From Gammaproteobacteria bacterium (GTDB lineage Bacteria; Pseudomonadota; Gammaproteobacteria; GCA-2400775): a stretch of 64,000 bases of DNA. The DNA is taken from assembly GCA_015492075.1 (NCBI GenBank), contig WGFU01000019.1, positions 1-64,000 on the forward strand, given 5' to 3'. The notes under the pieces are model-generated. The model worked only from the letters and a program-made list of their open reading frames with translations. It was not told the origin of the DNA and ran no database searches. Within the stretch, counting starts at the first letter, position 1. Each line of letters begins with the position of its first letter. Of the stretch, positions 28,741-36,374 are shown one piece after another. The position numbers were made by a program, and so were the translations under genes.

Positions 28741-30636
28741 ATGCATCCGAAAGTAAAAAAACGGGCTGTTATCAGTGAGCCAGCAGGGTTCACTGATGAA
28801 TCATCGACAGTGGCCAAACAAGCCTTTGACGGCAAGGCCTTTGTCAAGCGCTTGGCTAATGCTCCAGGTGTTTACCGTATGCTGGATGCAGCTGGCAAGG
28901 TGCTTTATGTGGGTAAGGCACGTGATTTAAAAAAACGGGTTGGCAGTTACTTTAATCGTTCGGGGCTGGCGCCCAAGACACGCGTTCTGATTGCGCATAC
29001 TCGCAATATGGAAGTGACGGTCACGCATACTGAGAACGAGGCACTGATTCTTGAGAACAACCTGATTAAGGAATTACGGCCGCGTTACAACGTTCTTTTT
29101 CGTGATGACAAGAGTTACCCATATATTTTTGTTTCTTCAAAGCATAGCTATCCACGTCTATCCTTTCATCGTGGTGGGCGTAACAAAGACGGTCGTTATT
29201 TTGGGCCGTATCCCGGCGCAGGAGCGGTAAGAGAGACGCTAAATCTATTGCAAAAGGTTTTTCAGGTGCGTCAGTGTGAAGACAGCTTTTTCAGCGCTCG
29301 CTCACGCCCCTGTTTGCAATACCAAATCAAGCGCTGCACGGCACCATGTGTCGGCCATATTTCGCAAAGTGATTACGCGCAAAGCGTTAAACACACCATG
29401 ATGTTTCTGGATGGCAAGAGCCAGCAGGTGACCGAACAATTGGCGATGCGTATGGAACAGGCTTCGCATCGCCTGGATTTTGAGAATGCTGCACGCTATC
29501 GTGACCAAATTGCTAGCCTACGTCACATACAAGAACGTCAATATGTCGATATCGATCAACGCGATGTCGATGTGGTCACCAGCGCGATAAAAAATGGCGT
29601 CGCCTGTGTCCAGCTTATTTTCTTTCGTGATGGCCGCCATTTAGGCGATAAGACATTCTTTACCAAAGTACCTAGCGATGCCAATGTAGCTGACGTGTTG
29701 AGCGCGTTTTTACCACAATATTATTTGGGGCGTGCTATTCCAACTGAACTGATACTGGGCCACGAAATATCTGATAAAGAATTGCTGAGTAACGCCTTCG
29801 CCGACCATGCGGGACATAAAGTGCATCTGGCGACTAATGTGCGCGGCGAGCGTCGACGCTTGCTTGATATGGCTAACGTCAATATTGAGCAAGCATTAAA
29901 CCGTCGCTTAAATAGCGGTGGTGAAATGCGTCAGCGTTTAGAGGCGCTAAAAGAAGCCTTTAATCTCGATGAGCTACCGCAGCGCATAGAGTGTTTCGAT
30001 ATCAGCCATACTATGGGCGAGGCTACCGTTGCCTCCTGTGTTGTGTTTGATCGAGAAGGGCCGCGTAAATCCGACTATCGACGTTTTAATATCGAAGGCA
30101 TCACTGGTGGCGATGATTATGCGGCCATGAATCAGGCCATACAGCGACGCTACAAAAAACTAAGACAGGGTGATGGCAAAATTCCTGATATCCTCTTTAT
30201 CGATGGCGGTAAAGGCCAGTTGCATGAGGCGCAAAAAGTGCTGGAAGAATTACAAGTCAGCGATGTCATATTAATTGGCATCGCCAAAGGGCCCCAGCGC
30301 AAAGCCGGGGCGGAGACGATGTTTGTCGCCGGTGATGAAACACCGATTGAGCTCGCACCGGATTCATCCGCCTCGCATTTGATCCAGCAAATTCGCGATG
30401 AGGCCCACCGTTTCGCCATAACAGCTCATCGCGCTCGACGCGCTAAGGCGCGCACCAGCTCGCCATTGGAAGGTGTAGAGGGAATCGGCCCAAAACGTCG
30501 CCGCGCGTTACTACAACACTTTGGTGGCATTCAGGGTATTGAAAGGGCGGGTGTGGAAGACTTAAGCTCTGTGCCGGGAATAAGTCGAGATCTGGCACAA
30601 CGGGTTTACGGTTTGTTTCATCAGGATACCTATTAA
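28741..30636 (+). CDS. uvrC: Excinuclease ABC subunit C
   Basis: Makes both incisions in nucleotide excision repair. 631 residues, about 20 longer than E. coli UvrC owing to an N-terminal extension (MHPKVKKRAVISEPAG) before the GIY-YIG domain (APGVYRMLDA, VLYVGKARDLKKRV). Next come a Cys-rich part (RQCEDSFFSARSRPCLQYQI, KRCTAPC), the UVR motif (RMEQASHRLDFENAARYRDQ), the RNase H-like nuclease (ECFDISHTMGEATVASCVVF with the catalytic Asp, and IDGGKGQL), and C-terminal helix-hairpin-helix (EGIGPKRRRALLQHFGGI). Starts 13 bp after the glycosylase, so likely co-transcribed; pgsA follows in 4 bp. Confidence 0.96.
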   Translation: MHPKVKKRAVISEPAGFTDESSTVAKQAFDGKAFVKRLANAPGVYRMLDAAGKVLYVGKARDLKKRVGSYFNRSGLAPKTRVLIAHTRNMEVTVTHTENEALILENNLIKELRPRYNVLFRDDKSYPYIFVSSKHSYPRLSFHRGGRNKDGRYFGPYPGAGAVRETLNLLQKVFQVRQCEDSFFSARSRPCLQYQIKRCTAPCVGHISQSDYAQSVKHTMMFLDGKSQQVTEQLAMRMEQASHRLDFENAARYRDQIASLRHIQERQYVDIDQRDVDVVTSAIKNGVACVQLIFFRDGRHLGDKTFFTKVPSDANVADVLSAFLPQYYLGRAIPTELILGHEISDKELLSNAFADHAGHKVHLATNVRGERRRLLDMANVNIEQALNRRLNSGGEMRQRLEALKEAFNLDELPQRIECFDISHTMGEATVASCVVFDREGPRKSDYRRFNIEGITGGDDYAAMNQAIQRRYKKLRQGDGKIPDILFIDGGKGQLHEAQKVLEELQVSDVILIGIAKGPQRKAGAETMFVAGDETPIELAPDSSASHLIQQIRDEAHRFAITAHRARRAKARTSSPLEGVEGIGPKRRRALLQHFGGIQGIERAGVEDLSSVPGISRDLAQRVYGLFHQDTY

Positions 30637-30640
30637 ATAT

Positions 30641-31234
30641 ATGACACTGCCAACACGACTGACATTGCTACGCATTTTTTTGATACCCATTTTTATTGTG
30701 GTATTTTATTTACCCTATGAATGGAGCCCGGTCATCAGTGCGGCAATATTTGGTCTGGCAGCGATTACCGACTGGCTCGATGGTTTTCTCGCACGCAAGC
30801 TTAATCAAGCTTCAGCGCTGGGGGCATTTCTTGACCCAGTTGCGGACAAGTTGATGGTCGCAGTTGCATTGGTGTTGCTGACACAAAAACACCCGACACT
30901 CTATTTTGCTATTCCTTCTGCGGTCATTATTTGTCGCGAAATCGCGGTGTCAGCATTGCGTGAGTGGATGGCAGAGTTGGGTGAGAGTGCCTCGGTGGCA
31001 GTATCTATGATGGGTAAAGTGAAAACCACCGCGCAGATGATCGCTATTCTGCTGCTTTTATATGCGCAACCTATTGCGGGTATCGACAGTTTTTATGTTG
31101 GCTATGTCTTGTTTTACGTGGCTGCCGTGCTCACCTTGTGGTCAATGGTGCTCTATATTAACGCCGCCTGGCCCATGCTTATGCGCCATAAAGGGGTTAC
31201 GTTGGATAACGATGTTAATCGCAATAATCAGTGA
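30641..31234 (+). CDS. pgsA: CDP-diacylglycerol--glycerol-3-phosphate 3-phosphatidyltransferase
   Basis: Makes phosphatidylglycerophosphate, the first committed step to phosphatidylglycerol and cardiolipin, in the inner membrane. 197 residues with several hydrophobic helices. The CDP-alcohol phosphatidyltransferase signature is intact: DWLDGFLAR, then GAFLDPVADK, with the four Asp residues that bind the metals (about residues 43-75). Starts 4 bp after uvrC. The uvrC-pgsA-tRNA-Gly order is common in gammaproteobacteria. Confidence 0.95.
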   Translation: MTLPTRLTLLRIFLIPIFIVVFYLPYEWSPVISAAIFGLAAITDWLDGFLARKLNQASALGAFLDPVADKLMVAVALVLLTQKHPTLYFAIPSAVIICREIAVSALREWMAELGESASVAVSMMGKVKTTAQMIAILLLLYAQPIAGIDSFYVGYVLFYVAAVLTLWSMVLYINAAWPMLMRHKGVTLDNDVNRNNQ

Positions 31235-31254
31235 TTGATAAGTTAATGATCAGC

Positions 31255-31282
31255 TTGACAAAATCTCGCTGCGCTCTACAAT
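31255..31282 (+). promoter_or_regulatory. Promoter of the tRNA-Gly/tRNA-Cys genes
   Basis: TTGACA at 31255-31260 and TACAAT at 31277-31282, spacer 16 bp, followed by a GC-rich discriminator (GGGCGCCC), as in stringently regulated stable-RNA promoters. The tRNA-Gly gene begins 25 bp downstream. Confidence 0.75.
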
Positions 31283-31306
31283 GGGCGCCCTCACCAAATA
31301 AGATTT

Positions 31307-31382
<76 letters not shown>

Positions 31383-31442
31383 AAATTGCGGTTTTTTTGG
31401 CGCTAAAAAATCGCTTAGATCTCTCTTCAAGCGACCACGTAT

Positions 31443-31516
31443 GGCTGGGTGGCAGAGTGGCTATGCAGCGGCCTGCAAAGCCGTGTACGCCGGTTCGATT
31501 CCGGCCTCAGCCTCCA
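31443..31516 (+). tRNA. tRNA-Cys (GCA)
   Basis: Acceptor GGCTGGG pairs with CTCAGCC (one G-U). D-arm GGCAGAGTGGCTATGCAG, anticodon stem CGGCC-type around loop TGCAAA (GCA), T-arm CGCCGGTTCGATTCCGGC, discriminator T, encoded CCA. Confidence 0.94.
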
Positions 31517-31672
31517 AGTAAATCCTGATTTATATGATCCGTACCGTAGCCCGATTTTGTTCGCTTTGATGCAATGGATTCATGTAGAATGTCACGGCTC
31601 AACCTGTGCGTACGCATGGGGAGTGTTAAGAAGTTCATGAGGTCAACAGCCTGCCTCGGCTTCATAGCCTAC

Positions 31673-31759
31673 GCCCGGGTGGCGAAATTGGTAGACGCAA
31701 GGGACTTAAAATCCCTCGGTGGAAACACCGTGCCGGTTCGATTCCGGCCCCGGGCACCA
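31673..31759 (+). tRNA. tRNA-Leu (TAA)
   Basis: Class II tRNA of 87 bases. Acceptor GCCCGGG pairs with CCCGGGC; anticodon stem AGGGA/TCCCT with loop CTTAAAA (TAA); long variable arm TCGGTGGAAACACCGTG; T-arm GCCGGTTCGATTCCGGC; discriminator A and encoded CCA. Its 3' end is the integration site of the element downstream: a copy of the last bases recurs at 36375-36401. Confidence 0.96.
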
Positions 31760-31762
31760 TTA
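31736..31762 (+). repeat. attL: tRNA-Leu 3' end
   Basis: GTTCGATTCCGGCCC, then CGGGCACCATTA. It overlaps the T-arm, acceptor stem and CCA of tRNA-Leu and continues 3 bases past the gene. The partner copy is at 36375-36401. Confidence 0.85.
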
Positions 31763-31892
31763 TCAAAAATCAATGATTTGCGCTTCTTGCCGCTTTTTGA
31801 CACTTCTTACAGTAAAACAGTTACTTAACATGTAATCCCTCTTTTTCTTCCCGCGCGTTACCCCTCTTTTCACCGCTTGATGTATGATTTCC

Positions 31893-31920
31893 TTACGCCA
31901 TATTTACGCCATTGGCGTAA
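31893..31920. repeat. Arm-type site candidate, left end of the element
   Basis: TTACGCCATATTTACGCC, followed by ATTGGCGTAA, so the second TTACGCC is also half of an inverted repeat with GGCGTAA. It lies between attL and the integrase start codon. A matching motif (16 of 18 bases) is at 36320-36337 beside attR. Repeats of this kind at both ends are what integrase N-terminal domains bind. Confidence 0.55.
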
Positions 31921-31937
31921 ATCAAAGGGGGGCATAC

Positions 31938-32042
31938 ATGGCCACATTCAGAAAACGAAACGGCGGCTGGCGCGCCGAGGTGTGTATCAAGGGCACGCGC
32001 ACATCGGCGACCTTCACCACCAAGCGGAAAGCCCAGGCCTAG
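31938..32042 (+). pseudogene. 5' remnant of a tyrosine-recombinase (phage-type) integrase gene
   Basis: ATG at 31938 with AAGGGGGG upstream as ribosome binding site. The 34 codons read MATFRKRNGGWRAEVCIKGT, then RTSATFTTKRKAQA, and stop at TAG 32040. This is the arm-DNA-binding N-terminus of phage-type integrases, where the next residue is normally Trp (TGG). The remaining 300 or so codons, including the Arg-His-Arg-Tyr active site, are absent; the sequence passes into a fragment of an abiEi gene. The protein cannot be a working integrase. Confidence 0.8.
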
Positions 32043-32122
32043 GCGGCGGGCCGGGGCAAACTGAAAAAGCTGGCGCGGGGGGTGCTATGCCTCGGTACCG
32101 CCCGGGGTGGATGCTGCGAAAT
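32043..32122 (+). pseudogene. Fragment of an abiEi gene fused to the integrase remnant
   Basis: About 80 bases match 34528-34606 inside the intact abiEi, with four substitutions and one inserted base (GGTGCTATG against GGTCTATG). The matching part codes for AAGRGKLKKLARG of the N-terminal winged-helix region. It is in the integrase reading frame at the junction, then shifts out of frame at the inserted base. Flanks on both sides differ from the intact copy, so this is a small duplicated or recombined piece. Confidence 0.85.
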
Positions 32123-32304
32123 TATATTACTGTCAGTCAAGTTTTTTATTCAATGGCGCAAATGATTAAAGATTGGTTGTGAAATAATATTTATAAAACA
32201 ATGACTTGTTTGTTTAAGTCTTTAACTGGGCAGGCTTTTCAACACGTCCGCTAACAAGTAATAGTAGCAATAGGTTGAAATAATCCTATAATAGCCGATA
32301 ATTA

Positions 32305-32335
32305 ACAATATATTGTCAATTTGCGCTTATAAAGC
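32305..32335. promoter_or_regulatory. Palindromes just upstream of the AAA-ATPase gene
   Basis: ACAATATATTGT (32305-32316) is a perfect 12-bp palindrome, extended to TT-N-ACAATATATTGT-N-AA by flanking bases. CGCTTATAAAGCG (32323-32335) is a second inverted repeat. TATAAT at 32287-32292 could be a -10 element. The location, 18-48 bp before the start codon, suits an operator. No -35 element at good spacing was seen. Confidence 0.4.
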
Positions 32336-32352
32336 GTTATTTGGGTGCTGTC

Positions 32353-33549
32353 ATGCTTCATAAATACCGATTCAAGAACTTTTTCTCGTTTGCTGGCGAG
32401 ACGGAGGTTTCCTTTTTGCTGAACCGCCAGACTCCAGTAACGGACCTGATCTTCGAGAGTCCAGGTGGCGCCCGCCTATCGAAGGTGCTGGCCGCTATCG
32501 GTCCTAATGCCTCCGGTAAAACCAATGTGTTAAAGCCGCTGGCTTTCCTGAGTTGGTTTGTTGCCCATTCGTTTACTGCCAGCAAACCGGAAGAGGATAT
32601 TCCGGTGCAGGCTCATTTTTTCTCAGACAAGGCGGACTGCGAGTTTGAAATTGAGTTCGAGAACGAGGGTCAGCATTACCGTTATTCGCTTATTGTAAAT
32701 CCAGAACGGGTCGTGCACGAATCCTTGCATCTCAAGACCAGCAAGTTTTTCAGCTTTATTTTCCGGCGTGACTGGTCGGAGCAAGACTCGGGCTACGACA
32801 TACGCCAGCAAAAATTTGGTTTTGCCACTAGAGAAGCAGAAAAAGTACGTCCAAATGCCTCCCTGATTGCGACGGCCGCCCAGTACAATGTGCCATGCGC
32901 TCGTGCACTGGTCAGCTACTTTTCCCGGTTTTATACCAATGTGAACTACGGTGGCAGGGATCACTTCAAGACCAGCGATGTGTTTGACGCTACAGAATTC
33001 TTTCATGGTCGACCGGCTTTGCGTGCGCAGATGTCTGTGCTCTTGAGTCGACTGGATCTCGGTCTCTCAGAGGTTATCATTGAATCCCGCAAGGTTGTGG
33101 AAAAGGAATCAGGCAAGAGCGAAGAGGCCAATATCCCCGTTGGTGTGCACAGAATGAGTGAGCAGGTACAAAAGTTGCCATTCTGGTATGAATCCAGCGG
33201 CACTCAGGCGGCATTTGTGTTGCTTGAGAAGATTCTGCCGGCATTGGAACACGGTGGTATTGTTATCATTGATGAAATGGAGGCAGATCTGCATCCAGAG
33301 ATGATTACCGCGATGCTTGATCTGTTTATTGATCGCGAACGCAACCCACATAATGCGCAAATTATCTTCACCTGCCATGCGCATGAAGTGTTGAACGACT
33401 TGCAGAAAGATCAGGTATTGCTCATAGAGAAGGATACGAATGGATTCAGCGAGGCATGGAGATTGGGCGATATGAAAGGTATCCGGCGGGATGACAACCT
33501 GTACGCTAAGTATCGTGCGGGCGCATATGGCGCCGTACCAAATCTTTGA
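32353..33549 (+). CDS. AAA-family ATPase of a two-gene defence module (RloA/AbiLi-like)
   Basis: About 398 residues from ATG 32353 (MLHKYRFKNFFSFAGETEVS); TTG 32341 is an alternative. It belongs to the AAA_15/AAA_21 SMC-like ATPases of the OLD/RloA type. N-terminal strand with FKNFFSF, Walker A GPNASGKTN (about residues 49-57), a central insertion with two basic helical parts, signature-like YESSGTQAAFVLLEKIL, Walker B GGIVIIDEMEADLHPEM, and IIFTCHAHEVLND at the end. Followed 11 bp later by the RloB gene. Such ATPase/TOPRIM pairs sense phage proteins or DNA and release a toxic nuclease (PARIS, AbiL, Rlo). Which family this one belongs to needs profile search. Confidence 0.85.
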   Translation: MLHKYRFKNFFSFAGETEVSFLLNRQTPVTDLIFESPGGARLSKVLAAIGPNASGKTNVLKPLAFLSWFVAHSFTASKPEEDIPVQAHFFSDKADCEFEIEFENEGQHYRYSLIVNPERVVHESLHLKTSKFFSFIFRRDWSEQDSGYDIRQQKFGFATREAEKVRPNASLIATAAQYNVPCARALVSYFSRFYTNVNYGGRDHFKTSDVFDATEFFHGRPALRAQMSVLLSRLDLGLSEVIIESRKVVEKESGKSEEANIPVGVHRMSEQVQKLPFWYESSGTQAAFVLLEKILPALEHGGIVIIDEMEADLHPEMITAMLDLFIDRERNPHNAQIIFTCHAHEVLNDLQKDQVLLIEKDTNGFSEAWRLGDMKGIRRDDNLYAKYRAGAYGAVPNL

Positions 33550-33560
33550 TGGCATAACAA

Positions 33561-34076
33561 ATGCCAACTCGCAAACGCCGTTCCGTTTCTCATACCGTAC
33601 TATTGGTTGGTGAGGGCGCAACCGAGCAGGCCTTTCTGAAACACATAAAGTCCCTGTACATAAGTCGGGGTTGTGGTGTGGGTGTCACTATCCGCAATGC
33701 TCACGGTAAAGGTCCTGATCATGTGGTGGATTATGCCATTGGGCAGTGCCGCAATGCAGCTTACGATCGAGTTGCGGTGCTTTTGGATACCGACCTGGAA
33801 ATGTCAGCGGCGGCGCGCAGGCGGGCAGGAGCAAACAAACTCCAGATCATCGGAACATCGCCCTGTATTGAAGGCCTGTTGCTCGCAATTCTTGGAGAGC
33901 ATGTGCCGGGAAGCAGTGCAGAATGTAAGGCGCGGTGTGGTGGGATACTTCCCGCTCGGCTGACGTTACCGGAGGACTATCGATCGTATTTTCCAAGAGA
34001 TTTGCTGGATGAGCGGCGGGATGAGGTACCTGAGCTCGGGGAATTGCTGAATAGTCTGACATTTGATGATCGTTAA
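33561..34076 (+). CDS. RloB-like TOPRIM protein, partner of the ATPase
   Basis: 171 residues, start ATG 33561. LLVGEGATEQAFLKHI (about residues 14-29) carries the TOPRIM-type Glu, AVLLDTDLEM (about residues 72-81) the Asp-x-Asp motif, and GTSPCIEGLLLAIL (about residues 97-110) corresponds to the SNPCFE-xx-LLL block of RloB proteins. The rest of the C-terminus is basic and acidic with no clear fold. RloB is usually about 200 residues, so this one is slightly short. It is taken as the effector nuclease (or RNase) of the pair. It lies 11 bp after the ATPase, so the genes are co-transcribed. Confidence 0.8.
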   Translation: MPTRKRRSVSHTVLLVGEGATEQAFLKHIKSLYISRGCGVGVTIRNAHGKGPDHVVDYAIGQCRNAAYDRVAVLLDTDLEMSAAARRRAGANKLQIIGTSPCIEGLLLAILGEHVPGSSAECKARCGGILPARLTLPEDYRSYFPRDLLDERRDEVPELGELLNSLTFDDR

Positions 34077-34416
34077 CCCCAAATTCTTCGCTACAAACTG
34101 TCAGCATGGTCATTCATAGTATGAAGGGTGAGTTGGGTCGGACCTATCTAACTCGCTGAAAAAATGGCAAATCATTGAAAATTGTCCATAAATCCGTGCT
34201 TAAATGACGCATTTCATGGGCGAAATATATGCTTTAAGTCAGGTTACGCAGGATTCCTTTATCACGCTCTGCTCCCGGTAGACCCTCACGCAGATCGCGC
34301 TGAACACGTATACGAAGGGGAGATGGGTGGTTTTCGGATAACACTTGATATTAATGTTGGATATAGGGGAATATAACCCCTATATCCGCAAATAATGACA
34401 AGTTATTGGCTAACCC
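34077..34416. other. Intergenic region between the two defence modules
   Basis: No gene is supported on either strand. The last 60 bases hold the inverted repeat proposed as the abiE operator, TTGATA at 34345-34350 as a weak -35-like element, and TATAAC within the loop of the repeat (34372-34377). Confidence 0.6.
34359..34387. promoter_or_regulatory. Perfect 11-bp inverted repeat upstream of abiEi
   Basis: GGATATAGGGG (34359-34369), spacer AATATAA, CCCCTATATCC (34377-34387). It ends 29 bp before the abiEi start codon. In streptococcal AbiE, AbiEi binds inverted repeats in its own promoter and represses it. The position here is the same, so this is the best operator candidate in the element. 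Confidence 0.7.
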
Positions 34417-35220
34417 ATGGACACCAGCACATTTCTGCAAACACATCGGGTTTTCAACCTTGATGAAGCCGTACAGGCCCTGGCCCCGTCCGGGGGGCGC
34501 AAGGCGACGCTGGAGCGCCTGAACTATGCGGCGGGCAGGGGCAAACTGAAAAAGCTGGCGCGGGGGGTCTATGCTTCGGTTCCACCCGGGGTGGATGCTG
34601 CGAAATTTCAGCCGGATCGCTTTCTTGTGGCGGCGGCGCTGCGGCCGGATGCGGTCTTTTCCCATCACTCGGCGCTTGAACTGCTGGGTGCGGCGCATTC
34701 CGAATGGCGGTTATGCACCGCCTACAGCGCTCGGCGATCGCAGCCGTTCGATGTGGATGGTCTTGAACTGCGCTTTTTGTCCTACCCGCAATCGCTGGTG
34801 CGTCATCAGGCGGTTGACTTAGGTCTACGCGCCGTCCACCGGCTTGATCGTGAACTGCATGTGACCGGACCTGAACGTACCTTGATCGACGGTTTCCGCC
34901 GGCCGGATCGGGTGGGTGGGCTTGCGGAGTTTGTCGAGTCGGCGGCGGGATTCTCTGTGCTGGAGCTGCCATTGTTGTTTGAGCTTCTGGACGTGTTTGG
35001 GCAGAAAGGCTTGTGGGCCGCGGTTGGCTGGTTTCTCGAAACCTACCGTGCCACCTTTTATGTCAGTGATGATGACTTCACAGTCATCGACAAACAGGTT
35101 CCAAAGGCACCGCTTTATCTTGCCAGGGATCAGCGTGGTGGTGTGCTGGTACGGCGTTGGAACCTGATCGTCCCTGATGAACTTGTAACGGGCAAGGAGC
35201 CGGATGAACCTCAGCGCTGA
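34417..35220 (+). CDS. AbiEi antitoxin, type IV toxin-antitoxin system
   Basis: 267 residues. The N-terminus is a winged-helix (VFNLDEAVQALAPSGGRKAT, then RLNYAAGRGKLKKLARGVY, about residues 12-50) that binds DNA. The middle resembles the AbiEi domain: FLVAAALRPDAVFSHHSALE and TGPERTLIDGF (about residues 68-160), and the C-terminal part needed to neutralise the toxin (FYVSDDDFTVIDKQ) is present. It is complete. The gene is preceded by the inverted repeat and followed by abiEii, which overlaps its last 17 bases. A second, broken copy of its start is found at 32043-32122. Confidence 0.85.
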   Translation: MDTSTFLQTHRVFNLDEAVQALAPSGGRKATLERLNYAAGRGKLKKLARGVYASVPPGVDAAKFQPDRFLVAAALRPDAVFSHHSALELLGAAHSEWRLCTAYSARRSQPFDVDGLELRFLSYPQSLVRHQAVDLGLRAVHRLDRELHVTGPERTLIDGFRRPDRVGGLAEFVESAAGFSVLELPLLFELLDVFGQKGLWAAVGWFLETYRATFYVSDDDFTVIDKQVPKAPLYLARDQRGGVLVRRWNLIVPDELVTGKEPDEPQR

Positions 35221-36161
35221 ACACATTGAAAGACTGGTGACAGAGACCGGCTTCCGTCCGGAGACGCTGGAGAAGCTAATCCGCCTGGGCGAATTTGCGG
35301 CAGACGCCGGGCGTCATCCGCTGCTGTCGCGTGTGCTGGCCCTGAAGGGTGGTACAGCGTTGAACCTGATGTTTGGTTCTCCGGCCCGGTTATCGGTTGA
35401 TCTCGATTTCAATTACATCGGGCAGGCCGACCGGGTGGGTATGCAGGCCGAGCGCCCGGAGGTGGAACGGGCCATTGCGATCATCGGAGAATGGCAGGGA
35501 TACCGTGTGCAGCAGTCACGCGACGCCCATGCCGGCCGGAAGATCTATCTTTCCTACACCAGCTCGGCCGGTACGCCTGACCGTATCGAGGTTGATCTGA
35601 ATTTTCTGTTTCGCATACCGCTCGGGGAAATCATAACCCGGCCACTCTGGCAACCACCGGGAATCGCGCGCCCGGAGATTCGGGTCGTGCCGCTGGAAGA
35701 GTTGTTTACCGGAAAACTGCGTGCCACCCTGGGTCGGGCGATGCCCCGCGATTTGTTCGATACCATTCGTTTGCCCGAATACGGGGCGGGTATCTGGGGA
35801 AGTCGGCGATTGCGCCGGATTCACGTGACGCTGGGTGTTGCACTGGTTCTACCAATACGGACGAGATCGCTTTGAGCGTGTGACCAACAGAAGTATCGAG
35901 GAGCAGCTCTTGCCCATGCTTCAGGCTAACGAGCAGCCAGTGGCAAGCGAGTTAAAGGAACAGGCGTGGGCCGTGATGGAACCGCTGGTTATGCTTGATG
36001 AGGCCGAGCGGGAATATGTGGATCGAGTACATGCCGGTGAACTGTCGCCGGAATTGCTGTTTCCCGATGACGAGGCACTGGCTGATCGGCTGGTACGGCA
36101 TCCGGTATTGCTGTGGAAGATCGAAAACGTGAGACGGCATCTTTCCAGATCACGCCGGTAA
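35204..36161 (+). pseudogene. AbiEii toxin gene, frameshifted
   Basis: Nucleotidyltransferase of the DUF1814/AbiEii family. The first frame (35204-35875, 223 residues) has the core LKGGTALNLMFGS and SVDLDFNYI (GG...DxD, about residues 47-70), DRIEVDLNFLFR and LEELFTGKLRATLGRAMPRDLFD. It runs out of family sequence near codon 210 (RIHVTLGV). Family sequence resumes in another frame from about 35838 (LHWFYQYGRDRFERVTNRSI, then EEQLLPMLQAN) to 36161. Switch must lie between 35829 and 35872; one base is gained or two lost. Either the toxin is inactivated, or the assembly has an error here. Overlaps abiEi by 17 bp. Confidence 0.75.
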
Positions 36162-36319
36162 GATGCGCGGTTTTTTCGTGTAGGACTTATACAGGATTGA
36201 GTTCTGTATCGTCCTGCGTTGCCAGGTAAAAAAAGCGCGTGATCTAGTGAGGCGAAGTTAAGGATTGTATACTCAGGTTGCATGAGCCGGCCGGTGGCGG
36301 AACTCAAATTGCTGAGCAA

Positions 36320-36348
36320 TTACGCCAGTTTTACGCCTACGCCACGCA
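36320..36348. repeat. Arm-type site candidate, right end of the element
   Basis: TTACGCCAGTTTTACGCC, followed by TACGCC. 16 of the first 18 bases match the motif at 31893-31910. It lies 27 bases inside attR. Confidence 0.55.
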
Positions 36349-36374
36349 AAGGTAACTATTTGTTTATAAATGGC

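Noticed and set aside
35829-35872. Programmed frameshift in abiEii as an alternative to mutation
   Set aside because: No slippery heptamer or stimulatory structure was seen in the window in which the switch must occur; mutation or sequence error is simpler.
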